The notes under the pieces are model-generated. The model was not told where the DNA came from. It ran no database searches and was given only the letters and a program-made list of their open reading frames with translations. Positions 61,282 to 64,000 of a DNA stretch of 64,000 nucleotides are shown here, piece after piece. How positions within the stretch are numbered: the first letter of the stretch is position 1; each line of letters opens with the position of its first letter. This DNA is from Hathewaya proteolytica DSM 3090 (GTDB lineage: Bacteria; Bacillota; Clostridia; Clostridiales; Clostridiaceae). Both the position numbers and the translations under genes were made by a program. The stretch is from the NCBI RefSeq assembly GCF_900142225.1, contig NZ_FRAD01000012.1, positions 44,829-108,828 of the forward strand. Direction: 5' to 3'.

Positions 61282-61300
61282 TACTATATAATATATAGTA
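61282..61300. promoter_or_regulatory. Perfect palindrome upstream of the flavodoxin-like gene
   Basis: TACTATATA and TATATAGTA form perfect 9-bp arms with a single-base centre, 31 bp before the start codon. It is a plausible operator for a dimeric regulator, but AT-rich palindromes can arise by chance in this genome. Confidence 0.4.
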
Positions 61301-61356
61301 TCATATATATTATATTTATTATACTTCACTACCATTATATTTATATCATGGTACAT

Positions 61357-61863
61357 TTATATCATATTATTTTTTACCATAACTTTAAACCAATATGTAA
61401 ATTCACTAGGCTTGCTTTCCACCCATTTTTTCAGCTTTTCAAGGGATATCCACATAATTTCATGAATTTCCTCTTTATTAAAAGGAATATCCCCATTATA
61501 CTCACATGTGAATATATGATCAATTTCATTTTCGCTTAGTCCATCTTGAAAATCACATCTATACCTTATCACACCAGTTTCCACAATGTTTTCTATCTCA
61601 ATACCTAATTCCTCAGTAACTCTTCTTTTTACCGCCGCCATTATATCATCATCTATTTCTATTTCATGACTACAGCATGCATTAGTCCAAAGACCTGGAG
61701 AATGGTATTTTGAAAAACTTCTTCTTTGTACAAGCATTTCCCCACTTTTATTGTAAATAAGAAGTGAAAAAGCCCTATGGAGTATGGCTTTTTCATGTAC
61801 ATACATTTTTTCTTCATAAGCTATAATATTATCTAACTCATCTACAACAGCTATTTTATTCAT
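61357..61863 (-). CDS. idi: Type I isopentenyl-diphosphate delta-isomerase (Nudix)
   Basis: Interconverts IPP and DMAPP. The 168-residue Nudix protein has GLWTNACCSH near residue 57 (conserved catalytic Cys and His), and the Nudix-box variant AVKRRVTEELGIEIE near 78. Acidic residues near 110-130 bind the metal. It starts 2 bp after the MATE gene, in the same operon. Type I enzymes are less usual than the flavin-dependent type II in Firmicutes, so horizontal origin is possible. Confidence 0.88.
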   Translation of the reverse strand: MNKIAVVDELDNIIAYEEKMYVHEKAILHRAFSLLIYNKSGEMLVQRRSFSKYHSPGLWTNACCSHEIEIDDDIMAAVKRRVTEELGIEIENIVETGVIRYRCDFQDGLSENEIDHIFTCEYNGDIPFNKEEIHEIMWISLEKLKKWVESKPSEFTYWFKVMVKNNMI

Positions 61864-61864
61864 A

Positions 61865-63256
61865 CTATTCCCCTTTAAAAGTTATGCCTTTATTTTTCCA
61901 TGCACCTTTTTTGTAAGCTATAATTGTTATAATAGCTCCCATACTCCAAGAAACTAGCAAAGATATAAAAGTGGATTCAGGCCTTCCATGAGGGTAAGCA
62001 ACACTTCTTGTAAAATACGCTATCCCATATGCCACAGGAACTCTTAACAAAACCGTTACTATAAGAGAAATCCACATGGGAGTCATTGTATCCCCTGCTC
62101 CTCTCATAACACCAGATAAAGATTGGGTTATTGCCATGGCAATATAGCCCACAGCTAGAATCTTCATCATCCTCATTCCCATATCCACTAATTCCTGTGT
62201 ATCTGTAAAGATACTCATTAGACTTCTTCCAAATAAAAGAATAGCAACCGTGATGACACAGGCTGTACTAACAGCAATTATTGTTCCTTGCTTAGTTCCT
62301 TCATGTACCCTATGAAGCTTCCTAGCCCCTACATTTTGGCCTGTGAATGTGGTCATAGCATTTCCAAAAGTAAAATTAGGCATCATGGCAAATCCATCTA
62401 CCCTCATAACTATTACATTGCACGCAATTACCATCTCGCCAAAACTATTTGTTAGAGATTGGACAACTATCATGGCCATGGAAAATATAGCCTGGGTAAT
62501 GCCCGAAGGCAGACCAAGTTTTATGATTTGAAAACAAAAAGTTTTTTTAAGTTTTAAAGTCTCTAAATTTAAATCAAAGGTTCCTTTCATCTGTGCTAAC
62601 CTTATCATACAAAGTATTGCCGATATAGCCTGGGCAATAACCGTGGCCAATGCCACTCCAGCTACACCCATATCCATAACTGCTACAAACAAAAGATCTA
62701 AACCAACATTAATTAAGGTTGCTACGATTAAAAAAAGCAAAGATGAAATTGAATCACCTAGTCCCCTAAGTACACCTGATAAAATATTGTAATAAGCAAA
62801 TCCAGCAATGCCTAAATAATAAATAATGAGATATTGCCCTGACCAAGTTAAAATGGATCTAGGGGTATTTAGTAAATTTAATATGGGATATGTGCTGATT
62901 GGCCCAATGACCATTATGATCACAGAAGCAATGGCAGTAAGAGTTATGCAAACCCCTACAGTATTGGATAAATTGTCTCTCTCCTTGGCTCCAAAATACT
63001 GTGATACCATTATACCAGCTCCAACGGATATACCAACGAATAATACTATAAGTAAATTTAGAATTGGTCCTGCACTGCCTACAGCAGCTAAGGCATTATC
63101 ACCGATGTATTTTCCAACAATAATTGAATCGGCAGTGTTGTACAATTGCTGGGCAATGTTTCCTAGCAACATAGGGATAGAAAATTCAACAATCCTCTTC
63201 CATGGTGTCCCTTCAGTCATGTCTCTCGGCTGAAATAAATTAGATATTACGCTCAT
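61865..63256 (-). CDS. MATE-family efflux transporter
   Basis: A 463-residue transporter with about twelve membrane helices, from the NorM/DinF-like clade. Family segments include FSIPMLLGNIAQQLYN near residue 24, GAGIMVSQYFGAKE near 85, and GVMRGAGDTMTP near 385. It would export cationic drugs or metabolites using Na+ or H+. The ATG at 63256 has AAAAGGAGAG upstream; the longer frame from 63391 adds 45 unlikely residues. It is translationally adjacent to idi. Confidence 0.92.
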   Translation of the reverse strand: MSVISNLFQPRDMTEGTPWKRIVEFSIPMLLGNIAQQLYNTADSIIVGKYIGDNALAAVGSAGPILNLLIVLFVGISVGAGIMVSQYFGAKERDNLSNTVGVCITLTAIASVIIMVIGPISTYPILNLLNTPRSILTWSGQYLIIYYLGIAGFAYYNILSGVLRGLGDSISSLLFLIVATLINVGLDLLFVAVMDMGVAGVALATVIAQAISAILCMIRLAQMKGTFDLNLETLKLKKTFCFQIIKLGLPSGITQAIFSMAMIVVQSLTNSFGEMVIACNVIVMRVDGFAMMPNFTFGNAMTTFTGQNVGARKLHRVHEGTKQGTIIAVSTACVITVAILLFGRSLMSIFTDTQELVDMGMRMMKILAVGYIAMAITQSLSGVMRGAGDTMTPMWISLIVTVLLRVPVAYGIAYFTRSVAYPHGRPESTFISLLVSWSMGAIITIIAYKKGAWKNKGITFKGE

Positions 63257-63324
63257 ATTTTCTCTCCTTTTCTCTTTAAGATAACTAATATATATCTTAC
63301 CATTAATCTTGGAATTATTAAAGT

Positions 63325-63361
63325 AAAAAAACCCTCTGCCATTGTTCCATAGAAGAGGGTT
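63325..63361 (-). terminator. Terminator of the ygjV-like gene
   Basis: Eight-base arms AACCCTCT (63330-63337) and AGAGGGTT (63354-63361) are followed by TTTTT on the minus strand, ahead of the MATE gene. Confidence 0.75.
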
Positions 63362-63374
63362 AGTCCGTAAATCT

Positions 63375-63617
63375 TTAATTTTTTTCACCATTTTCCAGTG
63401 TTCTGTTTTTCTTTAGCTTATACAAATTGTACAAATTGATAAATATTATTATAAAATTGGGGATTGCCACAGGATATGCATCTAATAAGACACCATATAC
63501 TACGTACAAAAGACAACCTATTGTATTTACAATTCTAAGCTTTACAATATTGGTCATTGTAAGTGATATTAATATGCATGCTGACGCCGCATATCCTATC
63601 CATTGAACTAGATTCAT
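63375..63617 (-). CDS. Small YgjV-like membrane protein
   Basis: An 80-residue protein with two to three membrane helices (about 5-20, 31-45, 48-65), resembling the YgjV/Imp-YgjV family of inner-membrane proteins; residue IVKLRIVNTIGCLLYVVYG is typical. Its function is unknown. The ATG has AAGGAGTATCTTTGT upstream. The IS element end lies about 46 bp upstream, so its original promoter may be separated. Confidence 0.7.
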   Translation of the reverse strand: MNLVQWIGYAASACILISLTMTNIVKLRIVNTIGCLLYVVYGVLLDAYPVAIPNFIIIFINLYNLYKLKKNRTLENGEKN

Positions 63618-63663
63618 ACAAAGATACTCCTTTTTCTTTTGTTTACGTAAAATATTTTATCGT

Positions 63664-63770
63664 GAACTTACCCCACCCACAAGGGGATGGGGCTTCCTGC
63701 TTCTTCGACCTCGCAATCTACTATCTCCACAGGCTTGATTCCGATAGTTCCTACCGTATTTATTACAGGA
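63664..63770 (-). ncRNA. Likely omegaRNA 3' scaffold and right end of an IS200/IS605 element
   Basis: Downstream of the tnpB stop, the minus-strand sequence carries GGAAGCCCCATCCCC, then GGGTGGGGTAAGTTCAC. It folds as a GC-rich hairpin with GCCCCATCCC pairing with GGGTGGGGT (plus strand near 63668-63697). This is the structure that ends TnpB omegaRNAs at the transposon right end. The omegaRNA would extend into the flank, with the guide beginning near 63663. Confidence 0.65.
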
Positions 63771-64000
63771 TTACGCCACCTCTATTTTTAGTTCTTTTAA
63801 TCCTTGCTTTAGAATATTCTTACTTGCATTAGCATCTCTATCGTGTATGCTATGGCATTTAGGACATACCCATTTCCTTATATTTAAGTCCTTAACTTCT
63901 GCATTTTGGTAGCCACATACTGAACACAATTGGCTTGAAGGGTAGAAGGTATTTATTTTGTGTACAGTTCTACCATACCATTCAGCCTTGTATTCCAGTA
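63771..64000 (-). CDS. tnpB: IS200/IS605-family TnpB, C-terminal part (incomplete at window end)
   Basis: Only the C-terminal 75 residues lie in the window. They show the zinc finger SSQLCSVCGYQNAEVKDL followed by WVCPKCHSIHDRDANASKNI, in which the HDRDANAS Asp belongs to the RuvC-like catalytic set. TnpB is an RNA-guided nuclease that helps retain IS200/605 elements at their site. The start lies beyond 64000, so completeness and any tnpA partner cannot be checked. Confidence 0.88.
   Translation of the reverse strand, partial: LEYKAEWYGRTVHKINTFYPSSQLCSVCGYQNAEVKDLNIRKWVCPKCHSIHDRDANASKNILKQGLKELKIEVA

Noticed and set aside
1..64000. CRISPR arrays, tRNA and rRNA genes
   Set aside because: No regularly spaced direct repeats, cloverleaf sequences or rRNA segments were recognised on either strand.

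Overview
The window is chromosomal DNA from a low-GC, endospore-forming anaerobic Firmicute, most likely a member of the Clostridiaceae. Evidence: strongly AT-rich coding with GGAGG-type ribosome binding sites; sporulation loci spoIIAA-spoIIAB-sigF and spoVAC-spoVAD-spoVAE; a SCIFF peptide with its radical-SAM maturase; and the clostridial gene order secDF / SCIFF / yajC / tgt / queA / ruvB / ruvA. I do not name a species. No rRNA, tRNA or CRISPR array was seen.

Layout. 1-2.4 kb (+ strand): msrA, a two-gene ThrE-type exporter and a small AbrB-type regulator. 2.4-10.3 kb (- strand): an apparent relA-dtd-MBL hydrolase-hemZ-hisS-aspS operon (stringent response, tRNA quality control, aminoacylation). 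10.4-20.7 kb (- strand): apt, a catalytically degenerate short RecJ-like protein, a fused SecDF, the SCIFF peptide and maturase, a TIGR04086-type membrane protein, yajC, tgt, queA, ruvB and ruvA. 20.8-28.7 kb (- strand): a BofC-like protein, DegV, YebC, YigZ, a HEAT-repeat protein, a MocR-type regulator, a nucleotidyltransferase and an HflX GTPase with a JAMM-like N-terminal motif. 29-31.5 kb (+): a class A penicillin-binding protein. 31.5-36.8 kb (-): spoVA and spoIIA genes and a DUF1846 protein. 37-40 kb (+): an M16C metallopeptidase. 40-41.4 kb (-): uppP and a DUF5662 protein.

About 41.97-60.00 kb is a complete Tn916-family integrative conjugative element of about 18.03 kb, in minus orientation. 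It carries int and xis, the regulatory genes orf7, orf8 and orf9, tet(M) with its leader peptide, and the conjugation module orf13 to orf24 with oriT. It has split a SAM-dependent methyltransferase gene between its SAM-binding glycine loop and the next conserved acidic strand. The N-terminal half lies at 60.0-60.6 kb and the C-terminal half at 41.4-41.97 kb.

Beyond the element (60-63.6 kb, -) are a flavodoxin-like reductase, a type I isopentenyl-diphosphate isomerase, a MATE transporter and a small YgjV-like membrane protein. The window ends inside an IS200/IS605-type element: the TnpB C-terminus and right end, with a likely omegaRNA, lie at 63.66-64.0 kb.

Most of the window is conventional. 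The points most worth a second look are the RecJ-like pseudoenzyme, the interrupted methyltransferase, several leader or attenuator structures in the Tn916-like element, apparent non-AUG starts (ATT for the Cys-rich peptide, CTG for the relaxase), the JAMM-like motif in HflX, and the TnpB omegaRNA region. I found no clear candidate for a wholly new multi-gene system.
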